This document shows, piece after piece, positions 1-8,189 of a stretch of 64,000 nt of DNA. This stretch comes from Candidatus Bathyarchaeota archaeon (GTDB lineage Archaea > Thermoproteota > Bathyarchaeia > Bathyarchaeales > Bathycorpusculaceae): NCBI GenBank assembly GCA_013388905.1, contig JACAEI010000031.1, positions 62,001-126,000 on the forward strand, read 5' to 3'. A program made the translations under genes and the position numbers. Every line of letters starts with the position of its first letter. Positions within the stretch are counted from its first letter, which is position 1. The notes under the pieces were generated by a model that was given only the letters and a program-made list of their open reading frames with translations, had not been told where the DNA came from and made no database searches.

Positions 1-1740
1 AGTCTTATTAACAGCTTTTCCCTTGTATGGTCCCGAAGGTAGTGGTTCATAAAATCTTGGCGGATTTTCATCGTGAATTTTAGGTTTCCATTTCACGTCT
101 GGACCACCTAAAAGCAGCATTGCCCTCTGTAACTGCAATATGCGCAAAGCTTTTGTTTTATACCATTCTTCTTGTGTTAATTCTATGTCAGTTATTGCCT
201 TGTAAAAGTCGAATTTAACTTTGCGCGGGACACCGAAAACGTTAAAGTTGCAGTGGACACCTGAATCGTTGAAAATTTCGCCCAACTCGCTTCCTGGTCC
301 ATCTAACGGTAAAGCAGTCGTGGATGTGTGGTCTCCACCTTGAACTGAACAAGTATAGGAAATTGGTTCAGGGTAGTCTTTTCCGCTACGGATTCCGTGG
401 GCACCAATGCCAATTCCCTTAGACTGAACAGCGTATTTTAGAACGTCTGTTTTTTTCTTTTCTCCGATTTTCAACGCTGCGCGATATGTTCCCTCCGCTA
501 ATAAGTCACCTATGCCCTCTCTATAAGCAATTTTTTTGGCTAAGACAGCAAAAACTTCTGCGTCCCCCCAATGAAGTTCTATTCCATCTAAATCTTCCTT
601 TGTCAATATTCCTCTTTGAAAGAGCTCAGCGGCAAATCCCATCACATTTCCTGTCTGTATGCCACAAAATCCTAAATCGTCAGCAAGCGATGAGAGAAAC
701 ACGTTTTCTTCGGGAGTAAAAATTCCCAAGTTTGGACCCAAATATGCTTGCATTTCATAATCTGGATTGTCTGTTATCGCTCCTTTAAATTTTCCAGTCT
801 TAACCATAGCTATCTTTAAGCAACAGGTTGGACAGCCAAAATCGCTCCAAGACTGTTTTATCCATACTCTATTTTCAAATTGGTCTACGCCGTAACTTTT
901 TTCGTCGTGCCACTCATCCTGCCAATTCCGAACTGGCTCAGAGCTTGTTTTCGCTCCAACCTCGTAGCCACCTGAACCTGTTCCCCAGCGTCGCCACAAA
1001 ACATTTTCATATACATTATCATTTACTGCTTTAATTAGTCGTTTTATTTCCTTTATGTTTGCCACTTCTGGCAATGGTCCGGTGCCTTTAACTGCTATTG
1101 CTTTTAATTTTTTGGAACCCATTACTGCGCCATAGCCACCATAGCCCGCAGCATGTGTCCATTTTGCTGCAACCACAGCGGTGCGCACCCTATTCTCTCC
1201 AGCAGGTCCGATATACAGAAATGCTGGTTCTTTCAATTCGCCAAATTTTGGATAACGTTTTCTCAAAAATTCTTTGCTGTCGTTTGTAAGCATTGCTACT
1301 GTTTGCTTTGCATCTTTCCCCCATATATGACGAGCATCTTTAATTTCGACATCAGAATCCTTAATAAAAAGGTAAACAGGCGTTTCTGATTCACCAGTCA
1401 CTATGACACCATCATACCCTGCACATCTTAGCTCAACGCCAAATTCTCCAGCAACAGTTGATCCTACGACACCGTTGCTTTGCGGCGATTTGCCTGAAAC
1501 ACAAATTCTTCCACCTGGGTAATATCCTGTTAATGGACCAGTTAAGAATAGAAGAATGTTTTCTGATTTTAAAGGGTCTATTGTTTCCCATTTTTTGCCA
1601 AGTCTGTCCCAAAGAATTTTTGTTGCTAGACCTCTGCCGCCAATGTAGTCTTTTAGGATGCCATCTTCAATTTTTGTTTCTTTGATTGTTTCTGTTGAGA
1701 GGTTAACTTCTAAAATTTTTCCGGCATATCCCAGAATCAT
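1..1740 (-). CDS. aor: Aldehyde:ferredoxin oxidoreductase, tungsten/molybdenum pterin enzyme (C-terminus beyond left edge)
   Basis: AOR-family enzymes oxidise aldehydes to acids, using a bis-pterin W/Mo centre and a [4Fe-4S] cluster and passing electrons to ferredoxin. 580 codons are present, so only a few dozen C-terminal residues lie outside (family about 605-620). The N-terminus MILGYAGKILEVNL and the GGRGLATKILWD and GAHGIRSG stretches are typical. The cluster motif is odd. The usual C-x2-C-x3-C reads D300-F-G-C303-P-T-C-C307, with the distal fourth Cys at 497, so Asp replaces the first ligand. The start ATG overlaps the stop of the upstream ferredoxin gene (ATGA), so the two are translationally coupled. 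The substrate cannot be told from sequence. Confidence 0.93.
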   Translation of the reverse strand, partial: MILGYAGKILEVNLSTETIKETKIEDGILKDYIGGRGLATKILWDRLGKKWETIDPLKSENILLFLTGPLTGYYPGGRICVSGKSPQSNGVVGSTVAGEFGVELRCAGYDGVIVTGESETPVYLFIKDSDVEIKDARHIWGKDAKQTVAMLTNDSKEFLRKRYPKFGELKEPAFLYIGPAGENRVRTAVVAAKWTHAAGYGGYGAVMGSKKLKAIAVKGTGPLPEVANIKEIKRLIKAVNDNVYENVLWRRWGTGSGGYEVGAKTSSEPVRNWQDEWHDEKSYGVDQFENRVWIKQSWSDFGCPTCCLKIAMVKTGKFKGAITDNPDYEMQAYLGPNLGIFTPEENVFLSSLADDLGFCGIQTGNVMGFAAELFQRGILTKEDLDGIELHWGDAEVFAVLAKKIAYREGIGDLLAEGTYRAALKIGEKKKTDVLKYAVQSKGIGIGAHGIRSGKDYPEPISYTCSVQGGDHTSTTALPLDGPGSELGEIFNDSGVHCNFNVFGVPRKVKFDFYKAITDIELTQEEWYKTKALRILQLQRAMLLLGGPDVKWKPKIHDENPPRFYEPLPSGPYKGKAVNKT

Positions 1741-2264
1741 AAGTATTCCTCTGCTTGTTCGCCGTACATTTTGGTAGCCAAATCTTTTGCTATTTGCTCT
1801 GGCGTGCGCGCATAAAGTTTGTATGGACGTGTTCTTCTATGAACCATGGTTAGCACATTCCAGCCGCCTTCTTGGCATACTTTTACACATTGAGGATTGC
1901 CATTACACAAATCACAAATTACAACATGATTTTCCGTAGGATGCATGTGGGGGATTCTGCCTGGGCAAGCGTCTATGCATTTTCCACATGCAATGCAGGC
2001 TTTTGTTTTCACTAGAACTGCACCTGTTTTTTTACTTATTGATAAAGCGTTGACTGGGCATGCTTTTACACACGGATAGTCCTCGCATTGAGTGCAGAAA
2101 TGTGGAAAATCTGCTCCGGGAACGGGCATAAATACTCTTATTCTTGATGCTTCTGGCCATATGTGGTTCTCATGATAAAGCGAGCATGCTATTTCGCATT
2201 TTCTGCAACCACTGCATTTGATTAGATCTCTTGCTATCCAGATGGGTTCTTTTTTGGTTGGCAA
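1737..2264 (-). CDS. Four-cluster [4Fe-4S] ferredoxin, AOR electron-transfer partner
   Basis: This 175-residue polyferredoxin has sixteen cysteines in four cluster groups: 17/20/23/27, 57/60/65/69, 90/93/96/100 and 117/120/126/130. The pattern resembles HycB/DmsB-type electron-transfer subunits. No signal peptide or membrane segment is seen, so it should be cytoplasmic. It lies directly upstream of the oxidoreductase gene with a 4-base overlap and probably accepts its electrons. The start is TTG: an in-frame stop lies shortly upstream with no ATG after it, and a GGAAAGG ribosome-binding-like sequence precedes it. The role is inferred from context; the cluster pattern is read directly. Confidence 0.88.
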   Translation of the reverse strand: MPTKKEPIWIARDLIKCSGCRKCEIACSLYHENHIWPEASRIRVFMPVPGADFPHFCTQCEDYPCVKACPVNALSISKKTGAVLVKTKACIACGKCIDACPGRIPHMHPTENHVVICDLCNGNPQCVKVCQEGGWNVLTMVHRRTRPYKLYARTPEQIAKDLATKMYGEQAEEYL

Positions 2265-2398
2265 CTTGTAGCCTTTCCTAGAAGATTAGAGAATTCTTTT
2301 GAATATGCTCTGATTTAAACGTGACGCTTATATGCAAATTATGGCAATCTCTTTAAGTTTGATGTTTCTAATCAATTGGAAAGGAGAAGCCCTCAAAT
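2265..2398. promoter_or_regulatory. Divergent intergenic region between the AOR operon and the DedA gene
   Basis: The 134 bases separate two divergent transcription units and hold A+T-rich TATA-like stretches, TTTAAAT near 2312-2320 (read for the minus strand) and TTATATG near 2329-2335. An AAGGAGAAG ribosome-binding sequence lies about 9 bases before the DedA TTG start. No clear operator is seen. Confidence 0.4.
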
Positions 2399-3046
2399 TT
2401 GGATTTTTCAGAAATCTTTAGGCAACTAGTCGAGTGGATGGAAAACATGGCGCGTCAGTATGGTTATTTTGGCATTTTTATTATTAGCCTTGCCGGCGCT
2501 ATGTCAATTATTTTTCCTGTTCCCTATACTGTTATTATTTTTACTCTTGGGGGACTTACTGTAAATGGTATATGGGCTTTTGAACCTTTACTGATTGCGA
2601 CGGCAGCTGGTCTCGGCTCAGCAGTTGGCGAATTTTCGGGATACTTACTCGGTATCGGGGGAAGAAAAATCATTAGCGAAAAATATAAGCGGAAAATGGA
2701 TTTTTTAGTGAAACTTTTTAACAAGTATGGATCAATCACGATTTTTCTCTTTGCCTTAACGCCACTGCCTGATGATTTGCTTTTTATTCCGTTGGGTGTC
2801 ATGCGTTATAGTCTCATCAAAGCCTTTATACCAGCACTGGTCGGAAAGTTTTGCATGAATTTGATTGTTGCTTATAGTGGTCGTTATTCGATACACATCA
2901 TCCGAGACATTTTTGGTGTAGAAAGCGATTGGGCATCTGTGTTAATTGGAATGATTCTTGCGATAGTTTTACTAATTATAGTGTTTGTCATAATGTTTAA
3001 AGTAGACTGGGAAAAGCATCTCGATAAGTATGTAACCATGGAATAA
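2399..3046 (+). CDS. DedA/VTT-domain membrane protein
   Basis: A 215-residue integral membrane protein of the DedA (SNARE-associated, VTT) family, whose members are implicated in lipid scrambling and membrane homeostasis. Hydrophobic segments fall at about 20-45, 50-75, 110-150 and 180-205. The glycine-rich GYLLGIGGRK segment and FALTPLPDD match the re-entrant region of the family. The start is TTG, supported by AAGGAGAAG upstream. It ends 4 bases before the EndoQ gene and is probably co-transcribed with it. The lipid substrate is unknown. Confidence 0.85.
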   Translation: MDFSEIFRQLVEWMENMARQYGYFGIFIISLAGAMSIIFPVPYTVIIFTLGGLTVNGIWAFEPLLIATAAGLGSAVGEFSGYLLGIGGRKIISEKYKRKMDFLVKLFNKYGSITIFLFALTPLPDDLLFIPLGVMRYSLIKAFIPALVGKFCMNLIVAYSGRYSIHIIRDIFGVESDWASVLIGMILAIVLLIIVFVIMFKVDWEKHLDKYVTME

Positions 3047-3050
3047 CACA

Positions 3051-4349
3051 GTGGCGAAAAACTTGAGAGCGATAGCTGATCTGCATATTCACGGGCGTTA
3101 TAGCCGTGCTACTAGCCAAAGAATGTGTATAGAAGAAATCGCTCGCTTTGCAAAGGTTAAGGGCTTAAACATCGTTGGCACTGGAGATTTTACACACCCA
3201 AAGTGGCTTAGGGAATTGCAAGAAACCCTCGCTCCGGAATCTGATTCAGGCTTGTATAAGGTTGTAAATTCTCCTAATTCATCCATATTTTTTGTCATAA
3301 CAACAGAGGTAAGTACAATATTCACTTTTGAAAAGGATGTTAAGAAGATTCACCATGTTATTTTAACGCCAAGCATAGAAACTGCAGTTCAAATAAATGA
3401 TAGATTAGCAAACTATGGTGATTTGGCTGTTGATGGTAGACCAACGTTAAATATGAATGCGGCGCAGTTGGTCGAAGAAGTTATGGAAGCTTCAAGCGAA
3501 AACATGGTTTTTCCAGCTCACGCTTGGACACCATGGTTCAGCATTTTCGGCGCTTTCAGCGGTTTCAACGGTGTCGAAGAATGTTATCAAGATATGACGA
3601 AACATATTCACGCTTTAGAAACCGGTCTATCTTCAGATCCACCTATGAACTGGCGCCTAAGTAAGCTCGATGATTTTGCTCTAGTTTCTAATAGTGACAG
3701 TCACAGTTTTTGGCCTTGGCGTATCGGCAGGGAAGCTAACGTATTCGAACTGCGAAAGTTAAGCTATCACGAAATTTTAGATGCAATTGGCTCTCGAGAA
3801 AAAGAAAAATTCCGGTTTACAATTGAAACGAACCCAGCTTACGGAAAATATCATTGGACTGGACACCGGAACTGTCATATCGCGCTTTCTCCGCAGGAAG
3901 CGATTAAGTTTGGGAATATTTGTCCTATTTGTCGAAGAACGCTTACTAAAGGTGTTGAGCAACGTGTTGAAGAATTGGCTGATCGCCCTGCTGGCTTTAA
4001 GCCTGAAGCAGCTTCCGGTTTTGTGCATTTGCTTCCGCTTTCTGAGATAATAGCAACCGTTTTAGGTGTTGATTCACCTTCCCCTCAAAACGTGTGGAAT
4101 GTTTACAATTTGTTAGTTGGAAAATTTGGCGATGAGTACACTGTCTTACTTGATTCTTCCCAAGAAGCGTTGAGCAAAACAGTGGAAGAGAAAATTGCCG
4201 AAGCGATAATTAGAGTTAGAGAAGGTCACGTCAAAGTAGTGCCGGGGTATGATGGGGTTTATGGGCGGCTCGAAATTTTTGATGAATCTTTCACTGAAAA
4301 AGTTTCGCGACAAAGAGTTCAACAGATGAATCTTACTGATTTCATATAA
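3051..4349 (+). CDS. endQ: Endonuclease Q (PHP-domain DNA repair endonuclease)
   Basis: EndoQ nicks DNA 5' of deaminated bases (hypoxanthine, uracil) and abasic sites. The 432-residue length fits the family. The PHP domain shows H12-I-H14 near the N-terminus, H157 in PAHAWTPW, and D216-S-H218. A zinc-binding insertion follows, with GHRNC275 and C291-P-I-C294 and then the VEELADRP block typical of EndoQ. The start is GTG, 4 bases after the DedA stop, so coupling is likely. A T-rich stretch just after the stop could end the transcript. UvrD-linked PHP proteins are the nearest alternative, but there is no helicase domain. Confidence 0.9.
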   Translation: MAKNLRAIADLHIHGRYSRATSQRMCIEEIARFAKVKGLNIVGTGDFTHPKWLRELQETLAPESDSGLYKVVNSPNSSIFFVITTEVSTIFTFEKDVKKIHHVILTPSIETAVQINDRLANYGDLAVDGRPTLNMNAAQLVEEVMEASSENMVFPAHAWTPWFSIFGAFSGFNGVEECYQDMTKHIHALETGLSSDPPMNWRLSKLDDFALVSNSDSHSFWPWRIGREANVFELRKLSYHEILDAIGSREKEKFRFTIETNPAYGKYHWTGHRNCHIALSPQEAIKFGNICPICRRTLTKGVEQRVEELADRPAGFKPEAASGFVHLLPLSEIIATVLGVDSPSPQNVWNVYNLLVGKFGDEYTVLLDSSQEALSKTVEEKIAEAIIRVREGHVKVVPGYDGVYGRLEIFDESFTEKVSRQRVQQMNLTDFI

Positions 4350-4418
4350 CTGCTTTTTCATGGTTTTTAACTGTGTATGTGTTAAGCGGGTATACGAGAA
4401 GACTTATTAAGTCGTAAT

Positions 4419-4787
4419 ATGCAAGATATACTTCGAGGCTTGAGAAGAATGGAAAATCTAACTCGGCAAGTAGGCGGGAAAGAGGACAAGATTTCAAGGA
4501 TTATTAATAAGGTTTTGAATCAGATTTTTGGTGCGGAGGCTACTCATTTAATTTATAGGCATTTGGAGAGTAAGTATGCACTTAGACGTGACGAGATCGC
4601 TGAGAAGATTGATGTGTTTGCTGTGGGTTTGGAGGAGTTTTTGAGGTCTGGTGCTTACGTCATTGAACGTAAGATTCTAGAGGATATATACTCCAGTTAT
4701 GGTTTGCTACGTCGGTTAGAATTGGAAAGAACACAAGAAGAATGTGACTTTGCCAGTCAAGTTAAGTTGCTCTTGCGAAGAGCTTAA
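4419..4787 (+). CDS. Small helical protein of unknown function
   Basis: 122 residues, predicted mostly alpha-helical, with no membrane segment and no metal motif. The central part (IINKVLNQIFG...HLIYRHLESKYAL) resembles small archaeal helical modules such as NitrOD5-type output domains, but that is recollection and was not tested. It has its own upstream A+T-rich region and is followed by a 257-base gap. An alternative start is the Met at 4449. I do not recognise a function. Confidence 0.55.
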   Translation: MQDILRGLRRMENLTRQVGGKEDKISRIINKVLNQIFGAEATHLIYRHLESKYALRRDEIAEKIDVFAVGLEEFLRSGAYVIERKILEDIYSSYGLLRRLELERTQEECDFASQVKLLLRRA

Positions 4788-5044
4788 TAGCGCAAGCCCA
4801 CTTTTTAACATGCTCTCTTCTTTGTGCTTTTGTTCTGAATAGACTCTAGCCTCTCCATTATATTTAGATAAGACAGAAAATTTCTGTGTTATATATAGGT
4901 TGAACTTCTACTTCTCTATCACAAGTCTGTGAATCTGCTGAATTTGGTGATTTTGGAAAAACTATTAAATTGGCGATTTGGATACATTTTACTCTTTGAT
5001 TTGATTCGATATATAGCAAGTTTAAAAATTGTAGGAATGCGATT

Positions 5045-5582
5045 ATGAAAGAAGTTGAGTTGAAGCTTATTTCTGAACTTATGAAAAATAGCCGAAGAAG
5101 TGATAGAGACTTAGCAAAGGCAATTGGAGTATCTCAGCCTACTGTTACTAGGGTTAGATCTAGGCTGGAGAAAGAAGGCTATGTTAAAGAGTATACTATG
5201 ATACCTGATTTCTCCAGACTTGGATATGAAATCCCAGCCTTAACATTCATAAACTCAAAAAGGCGCTTAGCCCGAAAGAAATGGAAAAAACGAGAGAAAT
5301 CACTAAACAAAGGTTAAGTGAAAGTCGTTTTGGCATAATTATGCTTGAAAGAGATATGGGCTTAGGATATGACGGTGTCATGATTGCTTTTTACAGAAAC
5401 TACTCTAACTATATGGAGCATATTAACGCGATAAAGAATATCTTTTTGTAGGAATATCAGAGATTGACAGTTTCCTCATCAATCTTAAAGACGAAGTTCG
5501 CTATCGCCCAATAACCTTTTCATTCTTGGCAAATCTTCTACTTAAAAAACAAGAGAAAGAGAAGAAACAAAAGTCACATTAG
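5045..5582 (+). pseudogene. Lrp/AsnC-type transcriptional regulator broken by two single-base deletions
   Basis: The first frame gives a winged-helix domain (DRDLAKAIGVSQPTVTRVR) and the start of an RAM-like domain. The reading then continues in the next frame (KKALSPKEMEKTREITKQRL...) from about 5251, and in the third frame (VGISEIDSFLINLKDEV...) from about 5443 to the TAG at 5580-5582. Each shift is repaired by adding one base, an A in the A-run at 5251-5253 and a T in the T-run at 5443-5447. The restored protein would be about 178 residues, a normal single-gene regulator length. Both breaks sit in homopolymers, so sequencing error is a real alternative to decay. The end overlaps the convergent gene by 4 bases. 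Confidence 0.8.
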
Positions 5583-6115
5583 ATTTTGAAATTTTTTAGG
5601 TATTTATTCCAAATTATTGCTGCAATGTAGCCAGCCACAGCTCCACTAAAGAATCCTATAAGAAGTATACCTATTTCCATTGTAAAATTTCTTAGAATTA
5701 AACCCATCCATAAAGTCATGAAATAGCTCATAAGCCCAACTAGAGCAGTACTTAAAGTCATTGTAACTATCAATCTCCAAGCGTCTATCTTTCTATTTGA
5801 AGGGTTGACTTTGAAGATGATATTGAATCCGTCTACAAGCAAGCCATATACAACTGCAAATAGAAAACTAACGGGTGCTAAGGCTACATTCCAAACAGCC
5901 GTCAAGATGCCACCAACAACTGAGACATAGGTAGCACCTATCTTTCCTAAAAGCAAGGCTCCTAAGGCAAGTAGAAAAGCATGTATGACAATGACTATCT
6001 TATTTATTGGAGCTGGCAGAACAGTCTTCGTTACAAAAATTAACATGCCAAAAACTATGGCTAAAGCCAGTCTTTTCGAAGTTGTCATTTTTTCACAATT
6101 CTTCCTGATTGTCAT
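5579..6115 (-). CDS. Multi-pass membrane protein, possibly an ECF transporter S component
   Basis: 178 residues with about five or six hydrophobic helices and little else, similar in size and layout to substrate-binding S components of ECF vitamin/metal transporters. TM1 (LALAIVFGMLIFVTK) and the conserved-looking GFFSGAVAGYIAAI at the C-terminus are visible. No ATPase adjoins it, but an ECF A-A'-T module lies at 49.3-51.7 kb and could serve it. The start is uncertain: Met10 at 6088 begins MTTSKRL and is equally good. The S-component idea is an inference from architecture. Confidence 0.6.
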   Translation of the reverse strand: MTIRKNCEKMTTSKRLALAIVFGMLIFVTKTVLPAPINKIVIVIHAFLLALGALLLGKIGATYVSVVGGILTAVWNVALAPVSFLFAVVYGLLVDGFNIIFKVNPSNRKIDAWRLIVTMTLSTALVGLMSYFMTLWMGLILRNFTMEIGILLIGFFSGAVAGYIAAIIWNKYLKNFKI

Positions 6116-6251
6116 CTAAACTATGCTAAACTGTTATTCTAAAATTTATCCCTAACATTTTGCTTAAAGCTATTGCAAAACAAAAGAAGTTTAAAGAATG
6201 CAAGAAGCTAATACAATTTTGGGCGCAAATCTCGTTTATGCGTGAAAGCTT

Positions 6252-7466
6252 ATGTGTACAGAGAATATAAAACAAGAAGAATTTTCGAAGAAGGCTGTTA
6301 GGCACTTTCTTGTTTTGAGGCAAGGTTTTCTTCAAAAAAGGGGCAAGAATGGAACATGGGACGCCATAAAACAGCTTGAATGCATCCAAATTGACCCAAT
6401 CAGCGTCATCCATCCCAATCATCATCTAGTTCTCCATAATAGAGTTGTTGATTACAAGCCATCTTACTTGGAAGAGTTACTTTACAAGGACAGAGTCGCA
6501 TTCGAGTACTGGTGTAATGAAAAATCCATAATCCCAATAGAAGATTTTCCTTATTTCAGATATCGAATGCAAAATCCAACGCAATTTCATTCGCCATTCT
6601 ATGAACGCATAAAAGCCCAAAGCAAAGAATTAGCTAGCGAAATTCGCTATGTTCTCTCGGAAATCAAAAAATACGGGCCATTATCTTCAGGAGAATTTGA
6701 ACGAAAAGGAAAAATCAAAGGCAAACTTGCAACAAAAGTTCTAAACCTTCTATGGGACTGTGGCGACTTAATGATTAGTCACATAGATGGAAATCGCCGA
6801 TACTACGACCTCACAGAGCGTCTGCTTCCACCCAACAAAAGCAAGATAGTAGCAAGTCGTGAAGAATATGAGCAGTTCATGATTCGAAAATACATGAGAG
6901 CCTACGGACTTGTAGACACGCGGGACTGGCGCTTCGGCTGGCTTCCACTAAAAACCTATCAAAGAAAAGCCATAATTAAAACAATGATAGAAGAGGACAA
7001 GCTATGCCCAATCAAAATAGAAGGCGTCAAGCATACATATTGTGTGTTAAGTGAATATTTGCCGCTTCTTAAAAATTCTAATGCACAAATAAACCAAAAT
7101 GTTCTCTTTATTGCACCATTAGACAATCTTTTATGGAACCGCAAAATGGTTTCCGAAATCTTCGAATTTGACTATGCTTGGGAAGTTTACAAGGTTCCTG
7201 AAAAAAGAATCTATGGCTACTATGTTATGCCAATTTTATATGGCACAAACTTCATCGGAAGAATTGACCCGAAGCTTGATAGACAAAACAAGAAAATGAT
7301 AATTCACTCGCTGCTTCTGGACGAAAAAACTTTCAGCAGAAGACTTGTCAAGGAACTTGCTGGGGCTTTGCTCAGGTTCCTAAAATTTCACAATGTCTCA
7401 CAAGTTTGTATAGAAAAAACTAAACCAAAAGAATTGAAAAATGTGCTGACGCGCGAGTTAAGTTAG
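6252..7466 (+). CDS. AlkZ/YcaQ-family winged-helix DNA glycosylase
   Basis: The AlkZ/YcaQ (HTH_42) family unhooks interstrand crosslinks and removes bulky alkyl adducts by base excision. The 404-residue length is normal. The signature QxD catalytic motif appears as Q46-I-D48-P, followed by HHLVLHNR, and tandem winged-helix segments span about 130-260. The gene stands alone between its own promoter region and convergent arsC. It joins EndoQ and an endonuclease IV-like gene as base-excision functions in the window. Adduct specificity cannot be told. Confidence 0.82.
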   Translation: MCTENIKQEEFSKKAVRHFLVLRQGFLQKRGKNGTWDAIKQLECIQIDPISVIHPNHHLVLHNRVVDYKPSYLEELLYKDRVAFEYWCNEKSIIPIEDFPYFRYRMQNPTQFHSPFYERIKAQSKELASEIRYVLSEIKKYGPLSSGEFERKGKIKGKLATKVLNLLWDCGDLMISHIDGNRRYYDLTERLLPPNKSKIVASREEYEQFMIRKYMRAYGLVDTRDWRFGWLPLKTYQRKAIIKTMIEEDKLCPIKIEGVKHTYCVLSEYLPLLKNSNAQINQNVLFIAPLDNLLWNRKMVSEIFEFDYAWEVYKVPEKRIYGYYVMPILYGTNFIGRIDPKLDRQNKKMIIHSLLLDEKTFSRRLVKELAGALLRFLKFHNVSQVCIEKTKPKELKNVLTRELS

Positions 7467-7489
7467 GGTAAAATTTTGTTATAGGGCGC

Positions 7490-7882
7490 TTACTGTTTCA
7501 GTTTCTCTATTAGATTTAACACTTTACTTTTTATGGCGTTTCTGATTTTTCTTGCCTCTTCAAGCGACATTTTCGCAGGGTCAGGCATATCCCAACTTTC
7601 AACATGCTTAGCATAAACCACTGGACATTCTGCACTTCCGCAAACAATTACAGCTACGTCAGCTTTTACTTGAAGCTCGGCGGTTAAAATCTGTGGTTTT
7701 TTGTCGCTGATGTCTATTCCTTCCTCCCTCATAAGCAAAACAGCGTTTGGATGAACTCTAGCCGCAGGTTTAATTCCCGCGCTAAGGGCTAACCACTCTT
7801 CTGGAGCAAATTTCTTGAAATAAGCTTCTGCTATTTGACTTCTGAAACTGTTTTCAACACAAGCGAATAGCACGGTTTTCAA
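7490..7882 (-). CDS. arsC: Low-molecular-weight phosphatase-type arsenate reductase
   Basis: 130 residues with the LMW-PTP P-loop C8-V-E-N-S-F-R14 (C-x5-R), followed by SQIAEAYF. A second Cys pair occurs in IVCGSAECPV, and the WDMPDP segment supplies the general acid Asp. This matches thioredoxin-coupled arsenate reductases that reduce As(V) through a Cys relay. No arsenite pump or ArsR adjoins it, so a tyrosine-phosphatase role remains possible. It lies at the left end of the metal island, about 90 bases downstream of the YHS gene and on the same strand. Confidence 0.82.
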   Translation of the reverse strand: MKTVLFACVENSFRSQIAEAYFKKFAPEEWLALSAGIKPAARVHPNAVLLMREEGIDISDKKPQILTAELQVKADVAVIVCGSAECPVVYAKHVESWDMPDPAKMSLEEARKIRNAIKSKVLNLIEKLKQ

Positions 7883-7975
7883 AACATTTCCTCTTCATGG
7901 TTTATGCTGAGTATTTGTTTGAGTTAGTCTTAAGTTTTGCTTATTTTCATGCTGAATATTAGCTATTCATTGATT

Positions 7976-8167
7976 CTAGTGGCAACAATGCCCTGAATGC
8001 ATGGAATGTTCAGAATGCCTGCCACCGTATTTTACTGGATTCTTATCGAATGTTGTCTTGCACATCTGGCTACAGAAGTAGTAGGTTTTGCCCATGTATT
8101 CTGATTTGAACTTGGCAGTTTTCTCGTCCACATTCATACCGCAAATTGGGTCTTTAGCCATATTCAT
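7976..8167 (-). CDS. Small YHS-domain metal-binding protein with His/Cys tail
   Basis: 63 residues: one YHS/TRASH-like domain (KDPICGMNV with C9, and YYFC32SQMC36) and a C-terminal tail rich in His and Cys (HSEHSMHSGHCCH). This looks like a soluble copper carrier or chelator. The gene follows copA by 22 bases on the same strand and is preceded by a strong AGGAGGTGA ribosome-binding sequence, so high translation from the copA transcript is likely. Met1 and Met3 are both possible starts; spacing favours Met1. The metal is inferred from context. Confidence 0.82.
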   Translation of the reverse strand: MNMAKDPICGMNVDEKTAKFKSEYMGKTYYFCSQMCKTTFDKNPVKYGGRHSEHSMHSGHCCH

Positions 8168-8189
8168 ATTTCACCTCCTGTGTATTCGC

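Noticed and set aside
1-1700. Short plus-strand frames opposite the oxidoreductase
   Set aside because: The minus strand is open for 580 codons with AOR motifs throughout; the plus frames have no family features.
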